From positions 1 through 24,893 of the forward strand of contig SSNU01000309.1 of the NCBI GenBank assembly GCA_012064415.1: 24,893 nucleotides of DNA. The letters run 5' to 3'. Below the pieces are notes generated by a model. The model was not told where the DNA came from. It worked only from the letters and a program-made list of their open reading frames with translations, and did no database searches. This stretch comes from Gyrodactylus bullatarudis. Taxonomy: Eukaryota > Platyhelminthes > Monogenea > Gyrodactylidea > Gyrodactylidae. Each line of letters begins with the position of its first letter. Position 1 is the stretch's first letter. Positions 8,454 through 16,065 of the stretch are shown in pieces. Made by a program: the position numbers and the translations under genes.

Positions 8454-9406
8454 CTATAGAAACAAAAAATAGTTAGGAGCAATGCCTTTCTAAGCATTGA
8501 TCGGTTAGTCTCAGCTGAATTCGTACAGGAGGAGAGGAAGAAGCTGAAAGACCTTCTAAAGCGCAACGGATACTCGGAAAACTTCATGGAAAAACACTCC
8601 CACCCAAAAGACAAGTCGAAGGAGGAAGATGATAATGACCAACCTTTGTACCTGGTGCTACCTTTCAAAGGAGATGCAAGCAAGGCTATTTTGAACAACA
8701 AACTGTCGAATATAACTAAGCGAACATTTCCAGGGAGGAAGCTCAAGCTCATCCAGAGGACGTCGAAACTAATCAACGGTCGCAATAAAGATCAAATCCC
8801 AAAGCTGAAAAAGAAAGGGGTTATTTACGACTTCAAATGCTCATGTGGATCTTCATATATCTTAGAGAGAGTAAGAGAACACCTCAGACCTAAACATAAC
8901 AGTGCAGTTAAACACCATCTAGAGGCAACAGGTCACTTCGCGGATGCGTCCAACTTCAAAATCCTATACCAAGTCAATCCAACGGAATCAAGACCAGACA
9001 AGCAAATTAGAGCCATTTCATCACCAAGCTCAAACCAAATCTATGTGTCCACAAGGAGTTTGCAAATAAATTAGGATTCAAAGGTCGTGATCTCCACATC
9101 AAAAGCAAGCAGATTGCGAAAATCGGAAGAATTCTGAATCTAGATGTTAGAACTCCCACCCATTGCTCTACACAAAATGAGACGGAAAAAGAATCTGAAA
9201 TTAATGAGACGTTAGCTAAAGCTGATAATCTTCTATCTCCTATTCAGTGTACAGCCCCAGCATCTATTACAGAATTGGCAAAATGTGAAAACAATGAGAA
9301 GTCAACAATAGTTGATAATCAAGTTACCAGTCCACCTGTAATTAGTTATAAGAGAGAAAAGGAAAAACTGCTCAACAACCAAAAGAAAACGAAAAAGGTA
9401 CAGTGA
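8454..9406 (+). pseudogene. PLE (family 3) linker + GIY-YIG + long C-terminal tail
   Basis: Starts in the linker (KQKIVRSNAFLSIDRLVSAE, then KDLLKRNGYSENF) in the frame that contains ATG 8586. LVLPFKGDASKAILNNKL and RTFPGRKLKLIQRTSKL follow. The endonuclease begins VIYDFKCSCGSSYI but goes directly to LERVREHL, so about seven residues of the GxT..R segment after YI are gone in frame. KHHLEATGHFADASNFKIL continues. A missing base near 9014 (GCCATTTC where 23431-23441 has GCCCATTTC) shifts the frame and causes the stop at 9072-9074. In the shifted frame the protein continues for about 120 codons (PNLCVHKEFANKLGFKG ... KREKEKLLNN) to TGA at 9404-9406. That tail is much longer than in families 1 and 2 and rich in Ser, Thr, Glu and Lys. 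Confidence 0.8.
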
Positions 9407-9599
9407 GCAATTAAAAATCGACAACTTTCTCTAAAGGCAAAAGTAATTAGCAGATCCAGAGATGAATTTTAGAACCAGTTCCCCACCCGTCCGAAGGTAG
9501 TTGCGATGTCAAAATGAACCAATGGAAGGTCCCAAATAGAGCATTGTAATAGTATATATGTTGTGCCTAAAGTGTAACGAATGATGAAAGTGTAATTAA
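9407..9599. other. Spacer with AAAGTGTAA motifs next to the TTAA element
   Basis: No gene. AAAGTGTAACGAA occurs at 9570 and AAAGTGTAA at 9587, the same motif that makes the ends of the element at 9600-10510. A truncated second copy of that element may abut it. Confidence 0.45.
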
Positions 9600-9854
9600 T
9601 TACACTTTCAACGTTGAAAGTGTAACGAAAATATTTTTCCTCTCTGCCTCTTTTCGGTGTATGCCTGTTAGCATATACGGTCTATGCTTATGCAATATAC
9701 AAGTGGCTTGTCTAAAGTGTAACGAAAACATTTGACCCCCCTGTCCTTTTTTTAAGGGGCTTGTTATCGTATTTTTGTCTTTTTTAAAAATAAGATAGTA
9801 AATTAAAAACTTCAAAATGTAACTAATTTTTAATTTACTTATTTGTACAGCTAT
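9600..9854 (+). repeat. Left inverted arm
   Basis: Pairs with 10255-10510. Starts with the 26-bp palindrome at 9600-9625. Confidence 0.8.
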
Positions 9855-10254
9855 TGCTTCTCGTAATCGTACATAACCATATTTATTCCAAGGGTTGGTC
9901 CCTGATTTCTCTTACTTAGGTTGAAACTGAGAACAAAAAAACCAACCATTCAAATATCCTGGCGCACATTAAATTTAAAATAGTTCATTTTAGTCATTTC
10001 TAAAATGAAGTGTGGTTGTGTCGATTTTACTCATTGCTCATAGACCAAAAAATTTTTTTAGAAAAATGTGTCTGCAGGATACAATGAAAATGTAATTTTT
10101 CTCATATCATTGAATATCGAACAGAATCTAGAACTGTTCTATGTTCTGCATTATAATAATCATATTCCCAAAATATCTGGGTTAATATTGGAGCAATGTA
10201 TTTTTTCAAAGTAATTTTCTGACTTCTTAATCGACCCTTGGATTACATATGGAT

Positions 10255-10510
10255 ATAGCTGTACAAATAAGTAAATTAAAAATAAGTTACATTTTGAAGT
10301 TTTGAATTCACTATCTTAATTTTAAAAAAAGACAAAAATACGATAACAAGCCCCTTAAAAAAGGGACAGAGGGGTCAAATGTTTTCGTTACACTTTAGGC
10401 AAGTCACTTGTATATTGCATAAGCATAGACCGTATATGCTAACAGGCATACACCGAAAAGAGGCAGAGAGGAAAAATATTTTCGTTACACTTTCAACGTT
10501 GAAAGTGTAA
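10255..10510 (-). repeat. Right inverted arm
   Basis: Reverse complement of 9600-9854. Ends with the same palindrome at 10485-10510. Confidence 0.8.
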
Positions 10511-10948
10511 TTAATTAAAAGTAGACTGAAGAGAAAAAGCATTCGCTCATTGGCAGAAAAAGTTCTAAAATATTCAAACTGATTTTTTTAGAATATAAAT
10601 ATGAATCTTCTATTATGATGATCAATTTCATATTATTATATGACAATGATTTTAGTCTAATTACAATTATAGGCAATTCTGATATACTATTGGTCATATG
10701 CTCACTATGATTTGTTAATTTCGAGATAAGTTTTGTAAATATATCGTGTATATTGATTTAAGAAGTGTCAAAAATGATTTAAGATTTGTTATTTTCTCTC
10801 CCGTTTGATACACTTTTTTTCATTATCCCTTAAATAAATTATATTTCTCTTTTCATTATCAACGATTTTTTAGAAACTTACGACAGCTCGCTAAAATTAT
10901 CAAAAAAAATTTTTAGTATCTAAAAATTTGCATAAACTTATTTTTATT
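10511..10948. other. Unassigned AT-rich stretch
   Basis: About 440 bp with no convincing ORF or repeat between the TTAA element and the PLE cluster. Confidence 0.5.
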
Positions 10949-11037
10949 TTGGCGTTGATTTGATTCACGTAATTTATCAAAAACGTACGAGTATCCGCTT
11001 AAAATCATAATTGCAATTATAGAAGAGAAAGTTTTAT

Positions 11038-11076
11038 TCACCAAATGTACATTTCTTTATGGTTCATCAGTAGTGA
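11038..11076 (-). ncRNA. Small hammerhead ribozyme variant (family 2, copy a)
   Basis: 39-nt motif. Stem I is TCACTA (11071-11076) with TGGTGA (11038-11043), 6 bp including one G-U. The core CTGATGA is followed by an 8-nt loop ACCATAAA in place of stem II, then GAAA. Stem III is the palindrome ATGTACAT, which can form at most 2 bp within one molecule but 8 bp between two. Predicted cleavage follows the T after the palindrome. It is identical to copies b and c. Confidence 0.8.
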
Positions 11077-11237
11077 CACATAAATGATGATAAAAGTTAA
11101 GAATTCAATTAAAATAATATTTTACAAATTTTGAAAGAAGTATAGTAAAAGTTAAAAAATATAAGAATATAATGTGAGGTGAAAAAACACCAAAACTCTC
11201 TAATAAATAGCAACAGTGGAGAGAAAAGTGAAAAAGC

Positions 11238-12072
11238 TCACATAGGCCAGGGGAGTTGAATGTTATAAGAATAGTTTTTCTGAACACACAGGTTTGGTTT
11301 AAAGTGATTGATGAAGAATTTCTCCTTCACCCACAAATCTTATGCTGTCATCACCCGCATTTTTATACAAAATTGAGAAATTAGAAATCAAAGCCTCATG
11401 ATATTCCTGTATGATGTTTCTTGTCACCGCTGTATCCTTCTTTAGGTGATCATTTGACCTAGTTGAAAATTTCCTAATTGTACGTCCTATATATATAGAA
11501 GCTCCACAGTCACATTTATAAATCAAAAGAGTCTTTTCTTCAGGCTTTAGTGAATCCTTATGAATCAAACTGAATAATCTTCGGGTTTTAAATACAATTT
11601 TCAATTGTATATTATCATAATGTTGATCAATAAGATTAACCAGTCGTCTTCTTACATCATTACTGAAACTGTCACCTTTAAAATTAAGTTTCATGAAGAT
11701 GGTTGTCTTCTCTCCTTCATCTCTGTCGACCCTTTCATCTACATCACTAGACATATTGACGAATTTTTCTACAAATCTGTTGGGATAATCATTCTCATTT
11801 AAACGTAATTTTGACTTTTCTATTACTTTTGGCCGTTCTTCTGAACTAGCAATCCTTCTTATTCTCTTTCTTTGACCAAATACTAAGCCAACTTTATGAG
11901 ATGGAGGACTGAAACTGGCATAATGAAGATATTTTCCATTATCTTCTTCTTGTAGACTTTTTTTAGTATTGACCCATCCTCCTTCCTAGTAAGTTTGACA
12001 TCTAAGAAACTCAAACTCTCATTAGACTCTTTTTCCATAGTAAATCTAATATTAGGATGAAACGAATTCACT
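11238..12072 (-). pseudogene. PLE (family 2) RT end, linker and GIY-YIG endonuclease
   Basis: From 12071: NSFHPNIRFTMEKESNESL, SFLDVKL (the region after RT motif C), then a frameshift near 11945. An open frame then runs from about 11915 to 11299: HKVGLVFGQRKRIRRIASSE, NENDYPNRFVEKF, MKLNFKGDSFSNDVRRRL and LIYKCDCGASIYIGRTIRKF, followed by NDHLKKDTAVTRN. That last part is the GIY-YIG nuclease, with its Cys pair, YIG and Arg. FSILYKNAGDDSI ends the conserved part. A 1-nt difference near 11320 then shifts the frame, so the normal C-terminus (KEKFFINHFKPNLC ... LPWPM, stop at 11238-11240) is out of frame. This is the least damaged endonuclease in the window. Confidence 0.85.
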
Positions 12073-12222
12073 TTTCTCTTTACTGTTACTATTTATTGGA
12101 GAGTTTTGGTGTTTTTTCAGCTCACATTATATTCTTATATTTTTCAACTTTTACTATACTACTTTCAAAATTTGTAAAATATTATTTTAATTGAATTCTT
12201 AACTTTTATCATCATTTATGTG

Positions 12223-12261
12223 TCACTACTGATGAACCATAAAGAAATGTACATTTGGTGA
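12223..12261 (+). ncRNA. Small hammerhead ribozyme variant (family 2, copy b)
   Basis: Stem I is TCACTA (12223-12228) with TGGTGA (12256-12261). The core CTGATGA is followed by ACCATAAA (the 8-nt loop in place of stem II), GAAA and the palindrome ATGTACAT, then T at the predicted cleavage site. It sits in the pseudo-LTR 30 nt upstream of the first ORF codon (ATG 12291), so self-cleavage would define the 5' end of the RNA just before the coding region. Confidence 0.8.
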
Positions 12262-12290
12262 ATAAAACTTTCTCTTCTATAATTGCAATT

Positions 12291-13604
12291 ATGATTTTAA
12301 GCGGATACTCGTACGTTTTTGATAAATTACGTGAATCAAATCAACGCCAAAATCTTTCCTCCCGATCCCTGAACAGAAAATTCTTCTTCGTACAATTTTA
12401 TCTTCTAGGTCTAAACTGTATAACTCATATGACCAATTGAAGTTTTATCAAGAATGTCTTGAAAGGAATCAATATCCCAGATTTTACTGGAAGAAAATTC
12501 CTCAAGATGTTCGTTACCATAAAGAAGAACATGTCATCTTAATAGTAAATGAGGATATTCGGAAAATTGAAGGAAGAACCCAAGTCTTACTTAGTTTCAT
12601 CGGGAATAAAATGGTACTTATAGATGTCGATCGTGAATTTAATGATGCATTGCTAAGATTCTTCGTTGAAGCTGGTGAATCTATAATGAACCAAAAATAT
12701 GATAGCCTGTTTAAAGAATTTGGAAAAAACCTTCGTTTTCACGAAAAAGGAATCTTCAACTTCACAGATATTGAATTATCTAAGGAGCAGAAAGAAATCC
12801 TATCCCTCGGCCCTAATTTTTGCATTTCTAAGAGAAAAAATGAAATTGAAGACAGAGCGTCTTTCGAATGTTTGATGTATGAACTTGGTCTCACTAAGAA
12901 CCTTGAAGAATATGCAAACACAAAGAAGTTTAAATTAGATCTTTTAACTATTTATAGAAGTTTTGATCGAAAATCTTTAAGATCTAGTTAATTAAATAAA
13001 AAATATTTTGAGGCATTGAAAGAACTAAAATCTAATGAGAATATTTTCCTTACTAAACCTGATAAGGGTAAAGGGATAGTTATAATGTATCAGAGGATTA
13101 TTATAGAGCAGATTTAGATTTTCTTTCTGATGAAAGTAAATTTGTTAACACAGGGCAAGATAGATCAGCTTATCATAAGGAAATGGAATCCATAGAATGT
13201 TCCATGTATCAAAAGGGTTATTCGATAGGAATTCAATTTCTGATAAAACCATAAGTTTTATAGCAAAGAAACATACGAGGATGTCTGGATTATATCTACA
13301 TCCTAAGACACATAAGATAGTAGATAATATCGTTCTTGAGGTTTTTCCTATACGGCCGATCTTGGATATGTCGTCATGTCCGCAACATAATTTAGCCAAG
13401 TGGTTAATCGACGTACTGAAAACAATACATAATTATTATGCTAAATATGCTGTTAAAGATACTTTTTCTTTTGACGATAAAATTAAAGATTTAAACATAG
13501 CTTCAAATGAAATGATTTCATTAGATATAAGTTCTTTATTTCCTAGTGTTCCTATTGAGGAGACCCTAGATGTTATAAAATCTTTTATTATTATGAATGA
13601 GTAA
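12291..13604 (+). pseudogene. PLE (family 2) N-terminal region and reverse transcriptase first half
   Basis: ATG 12291 opens MILSGYSYVFDKLRESNQRQ, a segment also preserved in the minus copies at 10949-11030 and 13605-13665. A one-base shift near 12380 moves to the frame LRTILSSRSKLYNSYDQLKF, and then KFYQECLERNQYP opens the long frame 12437-12991. LSLGPNFC (about residue 127 of that frame) is a PLE N-terminal hallmark. After TAA at 12989 the same frame continues with NIFLTKPDKGKGIVIM. Shifts near 13088 and 13200 follow, then LYLHPKTHKI, PIRPILDMSSCPQHNLAKWL and motif A MISLDISSLFPSVPIEETL. The frame ends at 13602-13604 where another PLE joins. Four or more lesions make it non-functional. Confidence 0.85.
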
Positions 13605-14015
13605 TTCACGTTGTTTTTCAAAAACGTCCGAGTATCCACTCAAATTCATAATTTGGAAATATGTAAGAAAGAGATATATTTAAAATCATATACGTATTTC
13701 TTAAAGCATCATCTGTGGCATTGCTTTAAAAATGATAAAAGTTAAAAGATTTATTCAAGATAATAACCTCCAAATAATGAAAGAAATAGTAAAAGATTAA
13801 TAAAATTAGTATGTAATATGTTAGCTGAAATAACACCAAAACTCTCCAATAAATAGCAACAGTGGAGAGAAAAGTGAAAAAGCTCACATAGGCCAGGGGA
13901 GTTGAAGGTTATAATAATATTTTTTTTGAACACATAGATTGGGTTTGTAAAGACTTATAAAGAATTTCTCTTTAACCTATACATCTATACTGTCGTGACC
14001 AAGATTTTTGTATAA
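13600..14015 (-). mobile_element. Penelope-like element, family 2, 3' end only, minus strand
   Basis: Minus-strand 3' end. C-terminal codons resembling KEKFF and KPNLCVQKKYYYN lie near 13925-13970, LPWPM is followed by its stop at 13884-13886, and a non-coding end contains a degenerate hammerhead. About 60 bp of the next unit's ORF start (SGYSDVFEK-like, 13605-13665) follows. It is more diverged than the other family-2 copies and joins the plus copy head to head near 14015-14040. Confidence 0.8.
13684..13720 (-). ncRNA. Degenerate hammerhead motif (family 2 relative)
   Basis: On the minus strand the core reads CAGATGA (U4 changed to A), followed by 8 nt (TGCTTTAA) and GAAA. The palindrome ATACGTAT is at 13690-13697, and then A. 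The architecture is that of the other copies: 8-nt loop II and palindromic stem III with a different sequence. Stem I is no longer paired beyond 2 bp. It is probably inactive, but useful as a record of compensatory change in stem III. Confidence 0.55.
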
Positions 14016-14039
14016 AATCATACTGCCTCAACTTCGAAT

Positions 14040-14402
14040 TTTTCTATTCTTCACAAAAATCCTGGTGATGATAGCATAGATGTATGGGTGAAGGAGAAAT
14101 TCTTCATCAATCACTTTAAACCAAACCTGTGTGTTCAGAAAAACTATTCTTATAACATTCAACTCCCCTGGCCTATGTGAGCTTTTTCACTTTTCTCTCC
14201 ACTGTTACTATTTATTGGAGAGTTTTGGTGTTTTTTCAGCTCACATTATATTCTTATATTTTTCAACTTTTACTATACTACTTTCAAAATTTGTAAAATA
14301 TTATTTTAATTGAATTCTTAACTTTTATCATCATTTATGTGTCACTACTGATGAACCATAAAGAAATGTACATTTGGTGAATAAAACTTTCTCTTCTATA
14401 AC
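14040..14402 (+). mobile_element. Penelope-like element, family 2, 3' end only, plus strand
   Basis: Starts in the last codons of the endonuclease ORF (PGDDSIDVWVKEKFFINHF, then KPNLCVQKNY and LPWPM) with TGA at 14178-14180. The 3' non-coding end follows and includes an intact hammerhead motif. Similarity to the 12073-12290 copy stops at about 14402, roughly 22 bp after the motif. Confidence 0.85.
14342..14380 (+). ncRNA. Small hammerhead ribozyme variant (family 2, copy c)
   Basis: Identical to copies a and b: TCACTA/TGGTGA stem I, CTGATGA, ACCATAAA, GAAA, palindrome ATGTACAT, T. Confidence 0.8.
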
Positions 14403-14550
14403 TACAAATTATTTTTATTTGCAATAAATTTGTATGAATAAGCGCAAAATAAAACTCACAGATGAGAAGTTATTTCCCTGTATTTTTTCAATTCTATACT
14501 TATTCCATGACTAATGGGGCAGATATTATGCAAATTAAATTTACTCGATT

Positions 14551-14606
14551 CTTTGGAATACATCCCGGGTGAGTCAACACTTCTAACCACTAGGCTAGAA
14601 CCCACG
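14551..14606 (-). repeat. tRNA-like (SINE-type?) scrap
   Basis: On the minus strand TAGCCTAGTGGTTAGAAG (rc of 14580-14597) closely resembles a Pol III A box / tRNA D-arm. GTTGACTCACCCGGGATG and GGATGTATTCC (rc of 14555-14565) follow; the latter matches the B-box consensus GGTTCGAATCC at 7 of 11 positions. The anticodon arm is too short for a functional tRNA. It is probably a decayed tRNA-derived sequence. Confidence 0.35.
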
Positions 14607-14700
14607 TTCATCTCCTGTTAATCAACACTCCTATAGTTTAGACACCACCTACTCACTGGTTGTTTTCAATAATTACAAATATTTTTACAATTTTTTAAAG

Positions 14701-14820
14701 TAGAATATTGTATGACTCTCTTATGGAATTGACACCTGCTTTTCCGTGTTTAGAAGACAATCTCGATCAAGTTAGATTTCATATGGATATGGCAATTAAC
14801 AGTGACCACACTTCGCCAGT
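14701..14820 (+). other. Possible orphan exon
   Basis: AATTTTTTAAAG precedes 14701 as a plausible acceptor. The frame then reads RILYDSLMELTPAFPCLEDN, LDQVRFHMDMAINSD and HTSP, and GTAGGT follows at about 14820 as a donor. The codons look more protein-like than the surrounding AT-rich DNA. I do not recognise the protein and see no partner exon. It could be a fragment of an unrecognised element. Confidence 0.3.
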
Positions 14821-14937
14821 AGGTTTATTGTCTAAAAATATTGTAAAAATATTCTACTTTGTAATTATTAGAAAATATTTATATTTTTATTCATATATCA
14901 TTGAAAATAAAAAACATAATTTTCTGTTTCCAATAAA

Positions 14938-15030
14938 AATTCTAGATAGAATCGTAGAGCACCTCTACACCGGCCAAACTGCAGTAAGGGCATCAGCAAC
15001 CAAAACTTTGAAATTACTATAGACCAACTG
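14938..15030 (+). pseudogene. PLE (family 1) GIY-YIG scrap
   Basis: About 90 bp encoding LDRIVEHLYTGQTAVR and a remnant of the NF-IIYRP segment. It matches 8028-8133 closely in DNA (TCGTAGAGCACCTCTACACC) with a deletion in the middle. It is an isolated fragment. Confidence 0.75.
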
Positions 15031-15255
15031 AAAAAATGTCGTCATATCATTTAAGCTTTGCAATGTTGGGAGACCCCCCCCCCTATTCTAATAATAAAGG
15101 ATGTGTAATAACACTGGTGGTGATGAAAAAAAGTTTTTAGGTACACCTTGGAATTTTTCAAAAATAAAATACTGATCTCAAATGTGTTTGAATTTTATAA
15201 TTCTATCGAGAAATAAAAAAGTTATAGCATTTAAATTCGGGTCTATAAAATCAAA
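15031..15255. other. Unassigned spacer
   Basis: Nothing recognised except a C9 run near 15074. Confidence 0.5.
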
Positions 15256-15935
15256 GGGTTAATTCCAAAAATCACCCCAAGAAAATTTTTTTACAAAACT
15301 CACCCTAATGAATATTTCAACTCTTTACCTCGAATCAATTATTCTCATTTCAAAATTCCCCTCTTATTGAATGGTGTAACTTGAACGATTCAAATTATTT
15401 ATGCAACCTACATAAGTTTCAGAAAGATTGAAAGTGAACTTCCTCCTTATATAGAACCTTTGATGGAAAAGACCTTACGCGAATCTAGGTTCTTACAAAT
15501 TTTTGCCATCCTTAATATGATTTATTTCATGTTTCTCAAGATCGAAATAAGAAGAGTTGTTAATTTCACCAAACTCCTTGTAGTTTGCAAAAAATTAATG
15601 AATATCCCTATTAACATCTGTACGCCCTGGCTAAAAAGTTAGAAGTTGTTTTTAAAAAGTAAAAAAGCGGCTTACTCGGAGATTATCATGCTCCTTGACG
15701 TCGAAAATCTGGTAGAGTCGGAACTTGAAGGTTACAAAGTAAATAAAAAATATGGAAGACCATGCGTAAGCAGTAAAATATCAACTGCTGAAAAAAAGGG
15801 TAGAAAAATTATTAAATTATTTCATATTATTAAAAAAAATAGTTGTGGTGAAAATTAGAAAAAATTTCCTCTGGGTCCATTATGGGAAAAATGTTTCGTT
15901 TTAAAAATTTTTGGGGTGAATTTTAGAATTAACCC
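15256..15935. mobile_element. 680-bp element with short TIRs (superfamily unknown)
   Basis: The ends are GGGTTAATTCCAAAAATCAC at 15256 and its inverted counterpart at 15935 (rc GGGTTAATTCTAAAATTCAC, then CCCAA). That is about 26 bp with two or three mismatches. AAA flanks both sides, but in AT-rich DNA this is too short to call a TSD. A broken reading frame lies inside. Confidence 0.65.
15463..15858 (+). pseudogene. Unrecognised ORF inside the 680-bp TIR element
   Basis: From ATG 15463 the frame is open for about 130 codons to TAG-AAA at 15859, apart from one TAG at 15640-15642. The first half is hydrophobic (ILNMIYFMFLKIEIRRVVNF). The second half looks more like a real protein: LLDVENLVESELEGYKVNKK, then YGRPCVSSKISTAEKKGRKI. 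The basic, helix-like second half could be part of a DNA-binding domain, but I cannot assign a family, and chance openness in AT-rich DNA is possible. Confidence 0.35.
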
Positions 15936-16065
15936 AAAATTTAAACTGCATTAGAGAGCAGGGAGAGAAATATTTAGGCCAAGAAAGCCCTCAATAATCT
16001 AGATGAATTCTGAGAGACTAGAAATAGGTACAAAAACATAATCAGGAAATAATACTGAACTAAAG
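15936..16065. other. Short spacer
   Basis: Nothing recognised. Confidence 0.5.

Larger units (their letters stand above)
9600..10510. mobile_element. Non-autonomous TTAA-flanked element with 255-bp inverted arms
   Basis: Arms 9600-9854 and 10255-10510 are inverted copies of each other with few differences; ATAGCTGTACAAATAAGTAA marks the inner end. The outermost 26 bp at each end is itself a perfect palindrome, TTACACTTTCAACG mirrored. TTAA lies immediately outside both ends (9596-9599 and 10511-10514), consistent with a TTAA target duplication as in piggyBac-like or Kolobok-like elements. The centre (9855-10254) is AT-rich and non-coding, so any transposase would be supplied from elsewhere. 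The GCATATACGGTCTATGC and AAGTGTAACGAAAACATTTG segments occur in both arms. Confidence 0.75.
10949..12072 (-). mobile_element. Penelope-like element, family 2, 5'-truncated, minus strand
   Basis: Runs from a truncation in the RT near 12072 to 10949. The 3' non-coding end (10949-11237) contains a hammerhead, and then continues about 90 bp into the first codons of a next unit, matching 12262-12351 in reverse complement. The element therefore derives from a tandem arrangement. It is head to head with the plus copy that starts at 12073. Confidence 0.85.
12073..13604 (+). mobile_element. Penelope-like element, family 2, with 5' pseudo-LTR, 3'-truncated
   Basis: Bases 12073-12261 are a PLE 3' end (same as 14190-14380) that acts as the 5' pseudo-LTR and ends in a hammerhead. 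ORF sequence then begins 30 bases later and runs through the N-terminal region into RT motif A. At 13600-13604 it is cut by the 3' end of an oppositely oriented copy. It is the only copy here that preserves the 5' half of a PLE. Confidence 0.85.

Noticed and set aside
8363..8785. 140-codon minus-strand open frame
   Set aside because: Antisense shadow of the family-3 PLE linker. The plus strand has clear PLE motifs.
9600..9815. 71-codon minus-strand frame in the left arm of the TTAA element
   Set aside because: Lies wholly inside an inverted arm and is not kept open in the other arm, so coding is unlikely.
11105..11287. 60-codon minus-strand frame beginning MFRKTILITFNSPG, repeated at 13751-13933 and 14131-14313
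   Set aside because: It is an out-of-frame reading of the PLE C-terminus (KNYSYNIQLPWPM) plus 3' non-coding sequence. It recurs only because the PLE recurs.
15066..15085. C-run as a functional motif
   Set aside because: A simple homopolymer with no context.
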